This document shows, in pieces, positions 33,304 to 44,707 of a stretch of 64,000 nt of DNA. Below the pieces are notes generated by a model. It was not told the origin of the DNA, did not search any database, and worked only from the letters and a program-made list of their open reading frames with translations. The DNA is from Pseudomonadota bacterium (GTDB taxonomy: Bacteria > Pseudomonadota > Alphaproteobacteria > Caulobacterales > Caulobacteraceae), in contig JAFECT010000003.1 of the NCBI GenBank assembly GCA_018241995.1, forward strand, positions 620,001 to 684,000. Direction: 5' to 3'. The translations under genes and the position numbers were made by a program. Within the stretch, counting starts at the first letter, position 1; each line of letters opens with the position of its first letter.

Positions 33304-34596
33304 TCATCGGAGGTCTCTGACCCTGGCCGCCTTGCCCATGGAGCGCGGCAAGGTCTCCGGCGCGGTTACCTCCACCGCCGCGCTGACGCCGATCAGCTCC
33401 TTGATCAGGGCCTGCAGGCGCGCGGCCTCCGCCTCGCAGTCGCAAACCTGATCCTTGGCCTCGACCAGCACCTTGAGCTCGTCCATGCGGTCCGGGCGGC
33501 TGAGCTCCAGCAGGAAGTGTGGGCTCAAGGCCTCGCACCGCAGCACCAATTCCTCGATCTGGGTCGGGAAGACGTTGACGCCGCGGATGATCAGCATGTC
33601 GTCCGAGCGGCCGGTGATCTTGGCCATGCGGCGCATCGGCCGTGCGCTCCCGGGCAAGAGGCGTGTCAGGTCGCGGGTGCGATAGCGGACCACCGGCATC
33701 GCCTGCTTGGTCAGGGAGGTGAAGACCAGCTCGCCCTCCTCGCCGTCGGGCAAGGGTTCTCCGGTCTCGGGATCGACGATCTCGGGCCAGAAGTGGTCCT
33801 CCCAGATCGTGGGGCCGTCCTTGGTCTCGACGCACTCGCAGGCCACGCCGGGCCCCATCACCTCCGACAGGCCGTAGAGATCGACCGCGTCGATGGCGAA
33901 GGCGTCCTCGATCTCTCGGCGCATGGCCTCGGTCCAGGGCTCGGCGCCGAACAGGCCCAGCTTCAGTGAGGTGGCGCGCGGATCGATCCCCTGGCGGCGG
34001 AATTCGTCCAGGATCGCCAGCAGATAGCTGGGCGTGACCATGATGATGTCGGGTTCGAAGTCGCAGATCAGCTGGACCTGCCGCTCGGTCTGGCCGCCCG
34101 ACATCGGGATCACCGTGCAGCCCAGCCGCTCGGCCCCGTAGTGCGCGCCCAGGCCGCCGGTGAAGAGGCCATAGCCATAGGCGACGTGGACCTTCATCCC
34201 CGGCCTGCCGCCGGCCGCGCGGATCGAGCGGGCCATCAGGTCCGACCAGACCTCGAGATCGGCCCGGGTGTAGCCCACCACCGTCGGCTTGCCGGTGGTG
34301 CCGGAGGAGGCGTGGATACGCGCCACCTCGGTCATCGGCGCGGCGAAGAAGCCGAACGGATAGCGCGCCCGAAGGTCGGCCTTGGTGGTGAAGGGAAAGC
34401 GGGAGAGGTCGGCCAGCGACTGCAAGTCATCGGGCTTCACCCCGGCGCCGTCGAACGCCTCACGGTAGTGGACGGAATTGGCGTAGGCGTGGCCCAGGCT
34501 CCAGCGCAGCCGCTCGAGTTGCAGCGCGCGCAGCTCCTCGACCGACAGCCGTTCGGCGGGGTCGAGCGTCGAGGCGTCTGGGGACTTGGCGTTCAC
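33304..34596 (-). CDS. paaK: Phenylacetate-CoA ligase
   Basis: A 430-residue adenylate-forming ligase of the PaaK family that activates phenylacetate with ATP and CoA to phenylacetyl-CoA, the first step of the pathway. Blocks seen are the P-loop-like IHASSGTTGKPTVVGYT, YGLFTGGLGAHYGAERLG, DLYGLSEVMGPGVACEC, MRRMAKITGRSDDMLIIRG and the C-terminal lysine in PRSMGKAARV. The start is uncertain: GTG 34596 is used, with an in-frame TTG at 34614 giving six more residues. It stands 4-17 kb from the other paa genes, convergent with the GT60/P4H operon. No paa-type operator is seen before it. Confidence 0.92.
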   Translation of the reverse strand: MNAKSPDASTLDPAERLSVEELRALQLERLRWSLGHAYANSVHYREAFDGAGVKPDDLQSLADLSRFPFTTKADLRARYPFGFFAAPMTEVARIHASSGTTGKPTVVGYTRADLEVWSDLMARSIRAAGGRPGMKVHVAYGYGLFTGGLGAHYGAERLGCTVIPMSGGQTERQVQLICDFEPDIIMVTPSYLLAILDEFRRQGIDPRATSLKLGLFGAEPWTEAMRREIEDAFAIDAVDLYGLSEVMGPGVACECVETKDGPTIWEDHFWPEIVDPETGEPLPDGEEGELVFTSLTKQAMPVVRYRTRDLTRLLPGSARPMRRMAKITGRSDDMLIIRGVNVFPTQIEELVLRCEALSPHFLLELSRPDRMDELKVLVEAKDQVCDCEAEAARLQALIKELIGVSAAVEVTAPETLPRSMGKAARVRDLR

Positions 34597-34639
34597 GCGC
34601 CTGGAGTGGCGCAAGCCGGGCCGCGGCGCAATCCCGGCC

Positions 34640-35917
34640 TCACTCCACCGCCAGCATGCCCTCCGCAGGCGTCGGCTTCCAGCCGACCAGCAGCGCCATG
34701 CCCGCCGCCGCGATCCCGGTGGCGCCGGCGATGACGAAGGCTTCGAGGTAGCGGCCCTCCATGGTGCGCATCACCCCGGCGAACAGGGCGGCGGAGGCGG
34801 CGCCCAGCTGGTGTCCGGCAACGATCCAGCCGAACACGATGGGCGCGCGCTTCTCGCCGAAGGCCTCGGTGGTCAGGCGCAGGGTCGGCGGGATGGTGGC
34901 GATCCAGTCCAGGCCATAGAACACCGCGAACACCGATAGGCCCGTGACCGAGAAATCCGAGAACGGCAGGTAGATCAGGGAGATGCCGCGCAGGCCGTAG
35001 TAGGCGAACAGCAGCTTCCGGGGATCGTACCGGTCGGTCAGCCAGCCCGAGGCGGTGGTGCCGATCAGGTCGAACACGCCCATCAGGGCCAACAGTCCCG
35101 CCGCGCGCACCTCCGGCAGGCCGTGGTCGGCGCAGAGCGAGATCAGGTGTGTGCCGACCAGGCCGTTGGTGGTGAAGCCGCAGACGAAGAAGGTGGCGAA
35201 CAGCAGCCAGAAGTCGCGCCGCTTCACCGCCTCGACCAGGCCGCCGATGGCCGCGGCCAGGGGATTGCCGGTGGAGGGCGCAGGCGGGGCCCAGTCGGCC
35301 TCGGCGCCGAACGGCTTCAGGCCGGCGCGCTCAGGGCTCTCGGGCATCAGGATCAGGGCGATGGGCGCCAGGACCAGGGCGGCCGCGCCGACGGCCATCA
35401 CGACCGCACGCCAGCCGGAGTGCTCGGCCAGCCAGGCCAGGCCCGGCAGGAAGATCAGGGTGCCGGTCGCGGCCGAGGCCGAAAGCAGGCCCATGACCAG
35501 GCCGCGCCGCCTCACGAACCAGCGATTGACCACCGCCGCGCCCAGGACTGTGGCCACGCAGCCCGTGGCCAGGCCGGAGAACACCCCCCAGGTCAGGACG
35601 AGTTGCCAGGTCTCGGTGATCAGGGTGCTGGCGAAGGAGGAGGCGGCCATCAGCAGCAACGCCGCCACCAGGGTGCGCTTGATGCCGAACCGCTGCATCA
35701 GCGCCGCCGCGAAGGGCCCGACCAGGCCGTAGAGGAAGATGCCGATCGCCGCGGCCAGGGAGACCTCGCCCCGCGACCAGCCGAACGCCTTCTCCAGCGG
35801 GATCAGCAGCACGCCCGGCGTCGAGCGGAGGCCCGCCGACACCATCAGGGACAGGAAGATGACGCCGGCCACCACGAAGGCGTAGCGCGAACCGAGGGAA
35901 CGGATTATATATGGCAT
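34640..35917 (-). CDS. MFS transporter, monocarboxylate/oxalate-formate antiporter-like
   Basis: A 425-residue MFS permease with about 12 membrane segments. The N-terminal block LRSTPGVLLIPLEKAFGWSR and later VNRWFVRRRGLVMGL resemble bacterial MCT/OFA-type carriers for organic acid anions; loop 8-9 has SGWLTDRYDPRKLLF. It is divergent from a TetR gene, and the shared 69-bp gap holds palindromes that reach its start codon, so it is probably repressed by that TetR. The substrate is unknown. It precedes paaK on the same strand with a 43-bp gap, so an aryl-acid carrier is possible. Confidence 0.85.
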   Translation of the reverse strand: MPYIIRSLGSRYAFVVAGVIFLSLMVSAGLRSTPGVLLIPLEKAFGWSRGEVSLAAAIGIFLYGLVGPFAAALMQRFGIKRTLVAALLLMAASSFASTLITETWQLVLTWGVFSGLATGCVATVLGAAVVNRWFVRRRGLVMGLLSASAATGTLIFLPGLAWLAEHSGWRAVVMAVGAAALVLAPIALILMPESPERAGLKPFGAEADWAPPAPSTGNPLAAAIGGLVEAVKRRDFWLLFATFFVCGFTTNGLVGTHLISLCADHGLPEVRAAGLLALMGVFDLIGTTASGWLTDRYDPRKLLFAYYGLRGISLIYLPFSDFSVTGLSVFAVFYGLDWIATIPPTLRLTTEAFGEKRAPIVFGWIVAGHQLGAASAALFAGVMRTMEGRYLEAFVIAGATGIAAAGMALLVGWKPTPAEGMLAVE

Positions 35918-35922
35918 GTGAC

Positions 35923-35963
35923 TGACCGGTACGTTTGAACACCAGATACGTACCGATCGGTAC
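35923..35963. promoter_or_regulatory. TetR operator pair between MFS and TetR genes
   Basis: A perfect 14-base palindrome GTACCGATCGGTAC (35950-35963) and a partial copy TGACCGGTACGT (35923-35934) sit back to back in the 69-bp divergent gap. Both promoters must overlap them. The sequence differs from the paa-type operators, so this is probably the private site of the adjacent TetR protein. Confidence 0.75.
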
Positions 35964-35986
35964 CTTCGTCAAGAGGCGGAATTCTG

Positions 35987-36571
35987 ATGGCTGTTGATAG
36001 CTCTGCTAAACCGCAAAAGGCCGCCGACAAGATCAAGGCGACGGCCCAGGAACTATTCTACCGCGAGGGCATCCGCGCCGTGGGCGTAGACGAGATCGTC
36101 ACCCGCGCCGGCGTGACCAAGCCCAGTCTGTATCGCGCCTACAGCTCCAAGGACGAACTCGCCGCCGACTATCTGCGGGACTACGACTGGCGCTTCTGGG
36201 ACCGGTTCGAGCAGGCCGCCCACGCCCATCCCGGCGATCCGCGGGCGCAACTCCGAGCCTGGATGGAGGGCCTGGCCGAGCGGGCCACGGTCGACGGCTA
36301 CCGCGGCTGCGGCCTGACCAACGCCGCCATTGAATTCCCCGACCGCAGCCATCCGGCGCGCCGCGTAGCCCAGGGCAACAAGGCGGCTTTGCGCGCGAGG
36401 CTTCGAGAAATGGCGCGCGGCATGGGCGCCCACGACCACGATGGCCTGGGCGACGCCCTGCTGCTGCTGATCGAGGGTGTCTACGCGTCCGGCCAGATGT
36501 TCGGCGCCGGTGGCCCGGCCAAGGCGCTGCCCAAGGCGGCGGAGGCCTTGGTGGAGGCCTATACCCGCTGA
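35987..36571 (+). CDS. TetR family regulator
   Basis: A 194-residue TetR repressor. The helix-turn-helix is VDEIVTRAGVTKPSLYRAYS followed by SKDEL. The C-terminal domain contains GYRGCGLTNAAIEFPD and GNKAALRARLREMARGMG, similar to regulators of transporter or oxidoreductase genes in this family. It is divergent from the MFS gene, with a clear palindrome between them, so it probably controls that transporter and itself. The ligand is unknown. Confidence 0.88.
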   Translation: MAVDSSAKPQKAADKIKATAQELFYREGIRAVGVDEIVTRAGVTKPSLYRAYSSKDELAADYLRDYDWRFWDRFEQAAHAHPGDPRAQLRAWMEGLAERATVDGYRGCGLTNAAIEFPDRSHPARRVAQGNKAALRARLREMARGMGAHDHDGLGDALLLLIEGVYASGQMFGAGGPAKALPKAAEALVEAYTR

Positions 36572-36672
36572 GGGCTCACACCCCGGGCACGAAGGGGGAT
36601 GTCGTCGGGGCTGCAACCGCTTAGGGTGCGAGCGGGGCCGTATATCCGTTCACGCGTACCTTGGGGGAATTC

Positions 36673-38166
36673 ATGATCGCGCGCCTGACCGCCGTGTTCG
36701 TCGCCGCGAGCCTGAGCCTGCCGCACGTCGCCCTGGCGGCGCCCCCGCCCGCGCCTCAGCTCCGGGTCATGCCGCCGCAGCCGCTGAAGGCCGCGCCCCC
36801 GCCGTCGCACGAAGGGATCGACGACGACGGCCTGCTGAGCGTGTTCGAGGAGGGCGAGAAGGGTGAGGAATGGCGCGCGTATGAGCGAGTCTTTCCCAAG
36901 GAGATCCACGCGATCTTCGTCGACATCGCGCACCGTGCGCGCACCGAGGGTTACACCCACGCCCTGGTCGTTGATCTGGAACAGCGGGTTAACGCCCTTT
37001 ACGCCGAGAACGTGGGTTATGCGCCCCTGGCCTCAGACGAGGCGATGCGCGCCTTCGCCCGCTCGCAGCTGGCGCACTATGAGCGCATGAGGGCCGAGAG
37101 CGTGGAGCATTGCGCCTATTCGGTCCAGCACGCCGGCCTGCCCGCGGACCCGCGCAGCCCCGCGGCCGACCAGTGGCGCACCAGCCAGCGGGTCGCCCTG
37201 CTGAACATGATTCAGTCCGGTCGCGACACGCCGTTGGAGCGCGGCAAGTTGACTGCTGAGGATGTGCGTGAGGTGACTGTGGACATGGCTCGCCACGGCG
37301 GCGACCCGAGGGCGATCGACGCCCTCGTGCGCGGGACCCTGTTCTCTCTGCCGCCGGCGGCGCAGTGCGACACCATGCTGGCTCTGATGCGCAGCCTCTC
37401 GACCATGCAGTCGGGCGTGCCCGGCCGCTATCTGGCCAGCATTCTGCCCCTGACCAAGACGCTCAACCGGACGGGCGAAATGACCGGCAAGAGCATCACC
37501 CAGCTGGCCGAGTCGATGAGCGACTTTGGCCCGGCGCTCCGCCGGTTGCACACGGCCTATCCGCAGGACGTCGAGGCCGCCGGTGACGCTGTGGCGCGTG
37601 GATTACAGAAGGGCGACGGCTCGGGGATAACGGCGTTCGGCGATCTCCTGGTCGGCCTGATCCGCAAGCATCCCGACGTCGTCGGCGCGGCGCCGGATGA
37701 ATCTCTGGCGGCCAATGCGAGGGCTGAAGCGGTGGTGTTGCGCGCGATGCACGCCGCCTCGCCCGAGGCCTGCGGTCGGTTGATTTCGGGCGAACCGCCT
37801 CAAGCCACGATGCAGCTGACGCCCGAACTGCTTGGCGCGGTCGCCCCGTGGGCGAACAATGCCAGTGACCTGTTGACCTACGATCCCGCCCGCCGGGTCC
37901 AGCGCGAGCCAGCGGGCGCCGCCGATTGGGAGATGCTGTTCGCCGCCGCAAAGCGCACCCCGGAGGGGCGCACGGCGCTGACCCTGTGGACCGCGCCAGA
38001 GTCTATGCCGATGGCGACACGTTGCGCTCACGCAGCGTTCCTGTTCGAGCGTTTGGCGGACCTGCCCGCGCCCGTGCGCAGCCGTCTGACGGTGGCCATC
38101 CTGGGCGTCCTGCCTCAGGGGGCTCTGCCGGTTCCGCGGATCAGCCTGTTCGGGCCGAAGCGCTGA
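36673..38166 (+). CDS. Secreted hypothetical protein
   Basis: A 497-residue exported protein of unknown family. The signal peptide is MIARLTAVFVAASLSLPHVA, then a Pro/Ala-rich stretch (APPPAPQLRVMPPQP). The remainder is mostly helical, with EEWRAYERVFPKEIHAIFVD and DLEQRVNALYAENVGYAPLA. ATG 36673 is preferred over the in-frame TTG 12 bases upstream because GGGGGAA precedes it. The last 26 bases overlap the convergent hydrolase gene. Codon use is somewhat less GC-biased than its neighbours in places. No catalytic motif is evident. Confidence 0.75.
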   Translation: MIARLTAVFVAASLSLPHVALAAPPPAPQLRVMPPQPLKAAPPPSHEGIDDDGLLSVFEEGEKGEEWRAYERVFPKEIHAIFVDIAHRARTEGYTHALVVDLEQRVNALYAENVGYAPLASDEAMRAFARSQLAHYERMRAESVEHCAYSVQHAGLPADPRSPAADQWRTSQRVALLNMIQSGRDTPLERGKLTAEDVREVTVDMARHGGDPRAIDALVRGTLFSLPPAAQCDTMLALMRSLSTMQSGVPGRYLASILPLTKTLNRTGEMTGKSITQLAESMSDFGPALRRLHTAYPQDVEAAGDAVARGLQKGDGSGITAFGDLLVGLIRKHPDVVGAAPDESLAANARAEAVVLRAMHAASPEACGRLISGEPPQATMQLTPELLGAVAPWANNASDLLTYDPARRVQREPAGAADWEMLFAAAKRTPEGRTALTLWTAPESMPMATRCAHAAFLFERLADLPAPVRSRLTVAILGVLPQGALPVPRISLFGPKR

Positions 38167-38880
38167 ACCGATACCCGACCCAGTCCCACACCTCTTTCGG
38201 CGCCTCGACCATGGCATTGTGGCCGAGGCCGGGCAGCGATTCAGCGTCCGGGTCCCACTCCCGCAGCTGCTCAGCGCTCACCATCCGGTCCCGCTCGCCG
38301 CAGGCCAAGGACACCGGACACTGCGCCCCGGTGGTCAGCATCTTCATCGGCGGCGGGCCGACTTCGGCGGTTCGGGGATTGCACGCGAGGCGCCAGCCGC
38401 CGTGGTCCTCTACGACGCCTTCCGAGGCCATGTCGGACGAGGGATCGACCAGGCCGATTAGGCCCGAGGCCTTGAGGTAGCGCTCCACAGCCTCGTCGCG
38501 GGTGGCAAACAGCTTGGCGGGCTTCTCGGCCAGGGCCTTGAGGCCGGCGGCCTCCTCTTCGGTCCAGGCGACCTTGATCCCGAGGCCGAACACATGCTTC
38601 GGCGGCGGCCCGAACAGGCCCGACGCCAGGGCGAGACCGACCGCCCCGCCCATCGAATGGCCCAGGACGACGTAGCCGTCAGCCAAGTCCTGCTGGGCCA
38701 GAAGCTGGCCGACGTCGGCGGCGAAGCTCCTCAGCGCATAACTGTCGGCACGCGGCGAGCGGCCGTGGCCGCGCAGGTTCGGGGCGAGGATTTCGCCGTC
38801 CCAACGCTCCTCGGCCATCTCCAGCATCGGCGCCCAGACCCCGCGCGTGGCGCTCAGGCCGTGCAGCAGGACCAGCAGGG

Positions 38881-38884
<4 letters not shown>
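38141..38884 (-). CDS. Alpha/beta hydrolase
   Basis: A 247-residue alpha/beta-fold hydrolase. The oxyanion region is LLVLLHGLSATRGVW, NLRGHGRSPRA follows, the nucleophile Ser lies in VVLGHSMGGAVGLALA, the likely acid is in ACGERDRMV, and the His is in LPGLGHNAMVEAP. The GTG at 38884 overlaps the stop of the upstream hydratase/dehydrogenase gene (GTGA), so the two are co-translated. It may act as a thioesterase or lactonase on a CoA-pathway product. The substrate is unknown. Confidence 0.88.
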
Positions 38885-40944
<2,060 letters not shown>

Positions 40945-41166
40945 GGGAGCGGAGCCTTTCGTTGGGGGTTAGGGCCGACCTACCCTTTCCGCGCGCGCCG
41001 GGGAAGGTCGGGAAGACGCCCCCATCCCCGGCGTGGCCGGTGCCTCCCCCCGAGGGGGAAGATCAGCGGTGTGCGGAGTGGATCCCCCCCGAGCGTCAGC
41101 GCGGGGGGAGGTGGCCCGCAGGGCCGAGGGGCTTGCTTCACCGCCAGGCGATGCCGCCCGCGACAC

Positions 41167-43197
41167 CTAGATCGCGTTCATGGTCAGCAGGTCGTAGGCG
41201 GCCACGGTCTCGCCGTCCTGGTTGGTGACCAGCACGTCCCAGCGGACCTCGCCGTATTCCTCGTTGCGCTGCGACTTGGACTTGGCGGTCAGGCGCACCT
41301 TGATGGCGTCGCCCGGCGACACGGGCTTGAGGAAGCGCAGGTTGTCGAGGCCGTAGTTGGCAAGCACCGGCCCGGGCGCCGGGTCCACGAACAGGCCCGC
41401 GGCGAAGCTCAGGATCAGGTAGCCGTGCGCCACGCGGCCGGGGAAGAAGGGGTTCGCAGCGGCGGCCTCCTCGTCCATGTGGGCGTAGAAGGTGTCGCCG
41501 GTGAATTCGGCGAAGTGCTCGATGTCTTCCAGGGTGATGGTGCGCGCCTGAGTGTGCAGGCTCTTGCCGATCTCCAGCTCGCCGAAGCGCAGGCGGAAGG
41601 GGTGCGGCGGATCGGTCTGCTCGGGCGCATTGGCTATCCAGCGGTGCGAGACCCCGGTCAGCATGCGGGGCGACCCCTGCAGGGCGGTCCGCTGCATGTA
41701 ATGCAAGATGCCGCGCACCCCGCCCATCTCCTCGCCGCCGCCGGCGCGGCCGGGCCCGCCGTGGATCAGGTTGGGCAGCGGCGAGCCGTGGCCGGTGGAC
41801 TCCTTGGCGCAGTCGCGGTCGACGATCAGCAGCCGTCCGTGGAAGGCGCCCGAGCCCAGCACCACCTGAGACGCCACCGCCGGATCGTAGGTGAACAGCG
41901 ACATCACCAGCGAGCCCTGGCCGCGATTGCACAAAGCAACAGCGTCCTGCAGGTCCGTGTAGGGCATCAGGGTCGAGACCGGCCCGAACGCCTCCACGTC
42001 GTGCACGGCCTGGCCCTTCCAGGGGTCGTCGCAGCGCAGCAGGATCGGCGAGAGGAAGGCGCCGTCGTCGGCGCTGGCGCCGGTCACTTCCACCGTGTCG
42101 GGATCGCCGAACACGATGCGGGCCTCGCGCGCCAGCTCGGCCACCTTCTCGCGCACGTCGCGACGCTGGGCCTGGCTGACCAGGGCGCCCATGGTGACGC
42201 CCTGAACGCGCGGGTCGCCGACCTTGACCTTGGCCAGGCGCGCCTTCAGCGCCGCCTCGGCGGCATCCAGCAGGGTGGCAGGCACGAAGGCGCGGCGGAT
42301 GGCGGTGCACTTCTGGCCCGCCTTGACCGTCATCTCGCGCACCACCTCCTTGATGAAGAGGTCGAACTCAGGGGCCTCGGGCGTGCAGTCCGGGCCCAGC
42401 ACGGTGGCGTTCAGGCTGTCGCGCTCGGCGATGAAGCGCACCGACTCGCGCGCGATCACCGGATGCCCCTGCAGCTTGGCCGCGGTCTGGGCCGAGCCGG
42501 TGAAGGAGACCACGTCCTGGCAGGTCAGGTGGTCGAGCAGGTCGCCGGTCTGGCCCACGATCAGCTGCAGGGCGCCGTCGGGCAGGACCCCGGCCTCGAC
42601 CATGATGCGGAAACAGGCCTCGGTCAGATAGGCGGTGGCGGAAGCCGGCTTCACGATCGCAGGCACGCCCGCGATCAGCGTGGGCCCCAGCTTTTCCAGC
42701 ATGCCCCAGACCGGGAAGTTGAAGGCGTTGATGTGCACGGCCACGCCCTGCAGCGGGGTGAAGACGTGCTGGCCGACGAAGCCTCCGGCCTTGGACAGGA
42801 TCTCGGGCGGGCCGTCGACCAGGATGCGGTCGTTCGGCAGTTCGCGCCGGCCGCGCGAGGAATAGGCGAACAGGGTGCCCGCCCCGCCCTCGATGTCGAT
42901 CCAGCCGTCCACCCGCGTGGCGCCGGTCTGGGAGGACAACTCATAGAGCTCCTCCTTGCGGGCCATGATCGCCTCGGCCAGCGACTTCACCATGCGCGCC
43001 CGTTCGTGGAAGGTCATGGCGCGCAGCGCCGGGCCGCCGACCTTGCGGGCGTAGTCGGTCATGGCCTTGAAGTTCAGGCCCTGCGACCCCGTCTGCGCGA
43101 CCACCTGGCCGTCGATGGCGGAAAGCACGTCGCTCAGGCCGCCGCTGGCGCCGAACCATTGGCCCTCGGCGTAATTCATCAGCTTCAGCGGCTTCAT
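41167..43197 (-). CDS. paaZ: PaaZ: oxepin-CoA hydrolase / 3-oxo-5,6-dehydrosuberyl-CoA semialdehyde dehydrogenase
   Basis: A 676-residue two-domain enzyme. The aldehyde dehydrogenase part (about 1-520) has [32 protein letters not shown] and the nucleophile Cys in [16 protein letters not shown]. The MaoC-type hotdog hydratase part (about 530-676) has [20 protein letters not shown] and [15 protein letters not shown]. It opens the oxepin-CoA ring and oxidises the resulting aldehyde with NADP+. Length and order match E. coli PaaZ. GGAG precedes the ATG. A paa-type palindrome (43252-43263) lies 55 bases upstream. Confidence 0.95.
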   Translation of the reverse strand: MKPLKLMNYAEGQWFGASGGLSDVLSAIDGQVVAQTGSQGLNFKAMTDYARKVGGPALRAMTFHERARMVKSLAEAIMARKEELYELSSQTGATRVDGWIDIEGGAGTLFAYSSRGRRELPNDRILVDGPPEILSKAGGFVGQHVFTPLQGVAVHINAFNFPVWGMLEKLGPTLIAGVPAIVKPASATAYLTEACFRIMVEAGVLPDGALQLIVGQTGDLLDHLTCQDVVSFTGSAQTAAKLQGHPVIARESVRFIAERDSLNATVLGPDCTPEAPEFDLFIKEVVREMTVKAGQKCTAIRRAFVPATLLDAAEAALKARLAKVKVGDPRVQGVTMGALVSQAQRRDVREKVAELAREARIVFGDPDTVEVTGASADDGAFLSPILLRCDDPWKGQAVHDVEAFGPVSTLMPYTDLQDAVALCNRGQGSLVMSLFTYDPAVASQVVLGSGAFHGRLLIVDRDCAKESTGHGSPLPNLIHGGPGRAGGGEEMGGVRGILHYMQRTALQGSPRMLTGVSHRWIANAPEQTDPPHPFRLRFGELEIGKSLHTQARTITLEDIEHFAEFTGDTFYAHMDEEAAAANPFFPGRVAHGYLILSFAAGLFVDPAPGPVLANYGLDNLRFLKPVSPGDAIKVRLTAKSKSQRNEEYGEVRWDVLVTNQDGETVAAYDLLTMNAI

Positions 43198-43243
43198 GGT
43201 CGGTCTCCGGGAGAGGGGCGGGGCTCGCCGAGCGCAGGGCTAG

Positions 43244-43270
43244 CGTTGGCCGACCGCGCGGTCAACGAAT
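43244..43270. promoter_or_regulatory. TetR operator (site B) between paaZ and thioesterase gene
   Basis: The core GACCGCGCGGTC (43252-43263) is a perfect 12-base palindrome. The 17-base segment GCCGACCGCGCGGTCAA is identical to the complement of the paaA site. It lies 55 bases before the paaZ ATG and 110 before the divergent thioesterase ATG. Confidence 0.78.
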
Positions 43271-43372
43271 GCGCGATCAACAGTGCGAGGGGCGCGCCGC
43301 TCGTCGATCGGGACTGGCCGAATCCTCGGCGCGCCCTATGTGGAAGCGAGGCGGCATCGAGGAGCGTGTGGA

Positions 43373-43798
43373 ATGAGCATCTGGCACGACGGGGACTTCC
43401 CGCTGGAGGCCTTCAACGCGATCCCGGGGCCCAACCTGGTCACTACGCTCGGCATCGAGTTCGTGGAGGCGGGCGAGGACTGGGTGCGCTGCCGCATGCC
43501 CGTGGACGAGCGCACGCGCCAGTACGCGGGCGTCCTGCACGGCGGCGCCTCGGTGGTCCTGGCCGAGACCCTGGCCTCTGTCGGCTGCTACTTCACCCTG
43601 GATCGTACGAAGCAGGCCTGCGTCGGCATGGAGATCAACGCCAACCACATCCGCCCGGTCAGCGAGGGCTGGGTCTATGGCGAGGCGAGGCCGGAGAACA
43701 TCGGCCGGACGACGCAGATCTGGTCGATCCGCATCACCAACGAGGCGGGCAAGCTGGTGTGCGTGTCGCGCTGCACGATGGCGGTGATTCCGGCCTAG
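43373..43798 (+). CDS. Hotdog-fold acyl-CoA thioesterase (PaaI/YdiI type)
   Basis: A 141-residue hotdog thioesterase. The family motif AGVLHGGASVVLAETLAS carries the usual HGG and catalytic Glu. ATG 43373 has GGAGCG upstream and begins MSIWHDGDFPLEAFN; the in-frame extension upstream is not typical. It is closer to the YdiI/MenI branch than the PaaI encoded 0.9 kb away. It may clear dead-end aromatic or oxepin-derived CoA esters. It is divergent from paaZ with an operator between, and its stop is 6 bp from the convergent paaG stop. Confidence 0.87.
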   Translation: MSIWHDGDFPLEAFNAIPGPNLVTTLGIEFVEAGEDWVRCRMPVDERTRQYAGVLHGGASVVLAETLASVGCYFTLDRTKQACVGMEINANHIRPVSEGWVYGEARPENIGRTTQIWSIRITNEAGKLVCVSRCTMAVIPA

Positions 43799-43804
43799 CG
43801 AGGT

Positions 43805-44596
43805 TCACTTGCCGCTGAATTTCGGCTGTCGCTTCTCCATGAAGGCGGCGACGCCCTCGCGGTAGTCGTCGCTGTTCCCCAGCTCGCGCATGGTGTCGCG
43901 CTGCAGGTCGAGCTCCTGGTCCAGCGCGCGGCCCCACGTGGTGCCGATCAGGCGCTTGGTCTCGGCCAGGCCCCGGGTCGGCCCGGCCGCGAACTTGGCG
44001 ACAAGGGTGCGGGCCTCGGTCTGCAGGGCTTCGTCGTCGACGCACTTCCAGATCAGCCCCCAGGCCTCAGCCTTTTCGGCGCTGACGGGCTCGCCGGTCA
44101 TGGCCATGCCGAGCGCGCGGGCCTGGCCGACCAGCCGCGGCAGCACCCAGCTGCCGCCCGAGTCCGGGATCAGGCCGATGTTGGCGAAGGACTGGATGAA
44201 CTTGGCGCTGCGTCCCGCCAGGACGATGTCGCAGGCGAGCGCGATATTGGCCCCGGCGCCGGCCGCGACGCCGTTGACCGCGCAGACCACCGGCATCTTC
44301 AGCCCGGTCAGCCGCCGGATCAGAGGATTGTAGAAGCGCTCGACCGACTCGCCCAGATCGACCGGCTTTTCGCCGGGCGCCACCGCCCGGTCGCCAAGGT
44401 CCTGGCCGGCGCAGAAGCCGCGCCCAGCGCCGGTCAACAACAGCGCGCGGATGGCCGGGTCGTTCTCGACCTTGCTGAGCGCGTCGGCGACCTCGCCGTG
44501 CATGGCGACCGTGAAGCTGTTCAGCCGGTCGGGCCGGTTCAGGGTCAGGATCGCGGCGCCGTCGGCGACCTCGAACAGGATGGTCTCATAGGCCAT
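43805..44596 (-). CDS. paaG: 2-(1,2-epoxy-1,2-dihydrophenyl)acetyl-CoA isomerase
   Basis: A 263-residue crotonase-family enzyme of PaaG type. It isomerises the ring epoxide to oxepin-CoA and also shifts a double bond later in the pathway. Seen are the CoA-binding/oxyanion region GRGFCAGQDLGDRAVAPGEK, AVNGVAAGAGANIALACDIV, and the PaaG-type acid residue in SFANIGLIPDSGGSWVLPRL (Asp where hydratases have Glu). The C-terminus is AAFMEKRQPKFSGK, typical of PaaG. GAGG precedes the ATG. It is divergent from paaI. Confidence 0.95.
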   Translation of the reverse strand: MAYETILFEVADGAAILTLNRPDRLNSFTVAMHGEVADALSKVENDPAIRALLLTGAGRGFCAGQDLGDRAVAPGEKPVDLGESVERFYNPLIRRLTGLKMPVVCAVNGVAAGAGANIALACDIVLAGRSAKFIQSFANIGLIPDSGGSWVLPRLVGQARALGMAMTGEPVSAEKAEAWGLIWKCVDDEALQTEARTLVAKFAAGPTRGLAETKRLIGTTWGRALDQELDLQRDTMRELGNSDDYREGVAAFMEKRQPKFSGK

Positions 44597-44636
44597 GGGG
44601 TCCTCGCCGCGTTCGGGAGGCTTCGGCGATAAAACA

Positions 44637-44653
44637 GAACGATCGGTCGGACA
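44637..44653. promoter_or_regulatory. Weak TetR operator (site C) between paaG and paaI
   Basis: On the minus strand this reads CCGACCGATCGTTC, keeping CCGACCG, the following CG and the TC of the strong paa sites (9 of 12 core positions). It lies 40 bases before the paaG ATG and about 55 before the paaI ATG. A further partial repeat, ATCGTCCGAT (44654-44663), adjoins it. Confidence 0.5.
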
Positions 44654-44707
44654 ATCGTCCGATGCGCGGGTGGAGGCGGTCGGGCAAACCGGCTACACGC
44701 CGAGCCG

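Noticed and set aside
35987..36571. This TetR as the paa regulator
   Set aside because: The palindrome beside it (GTACCGATCGGTAC) does not match the paa operators, whereas the site beside the TetR at 26216-26800 does.
40945..41166. A regulatory site in the 222-bp gap between paaZ and fadJ
   Set aside because: It holds only GC-rich repeat-like sequence. I could not find the GACCG/CGGTC palindrome or a clear promoter there.
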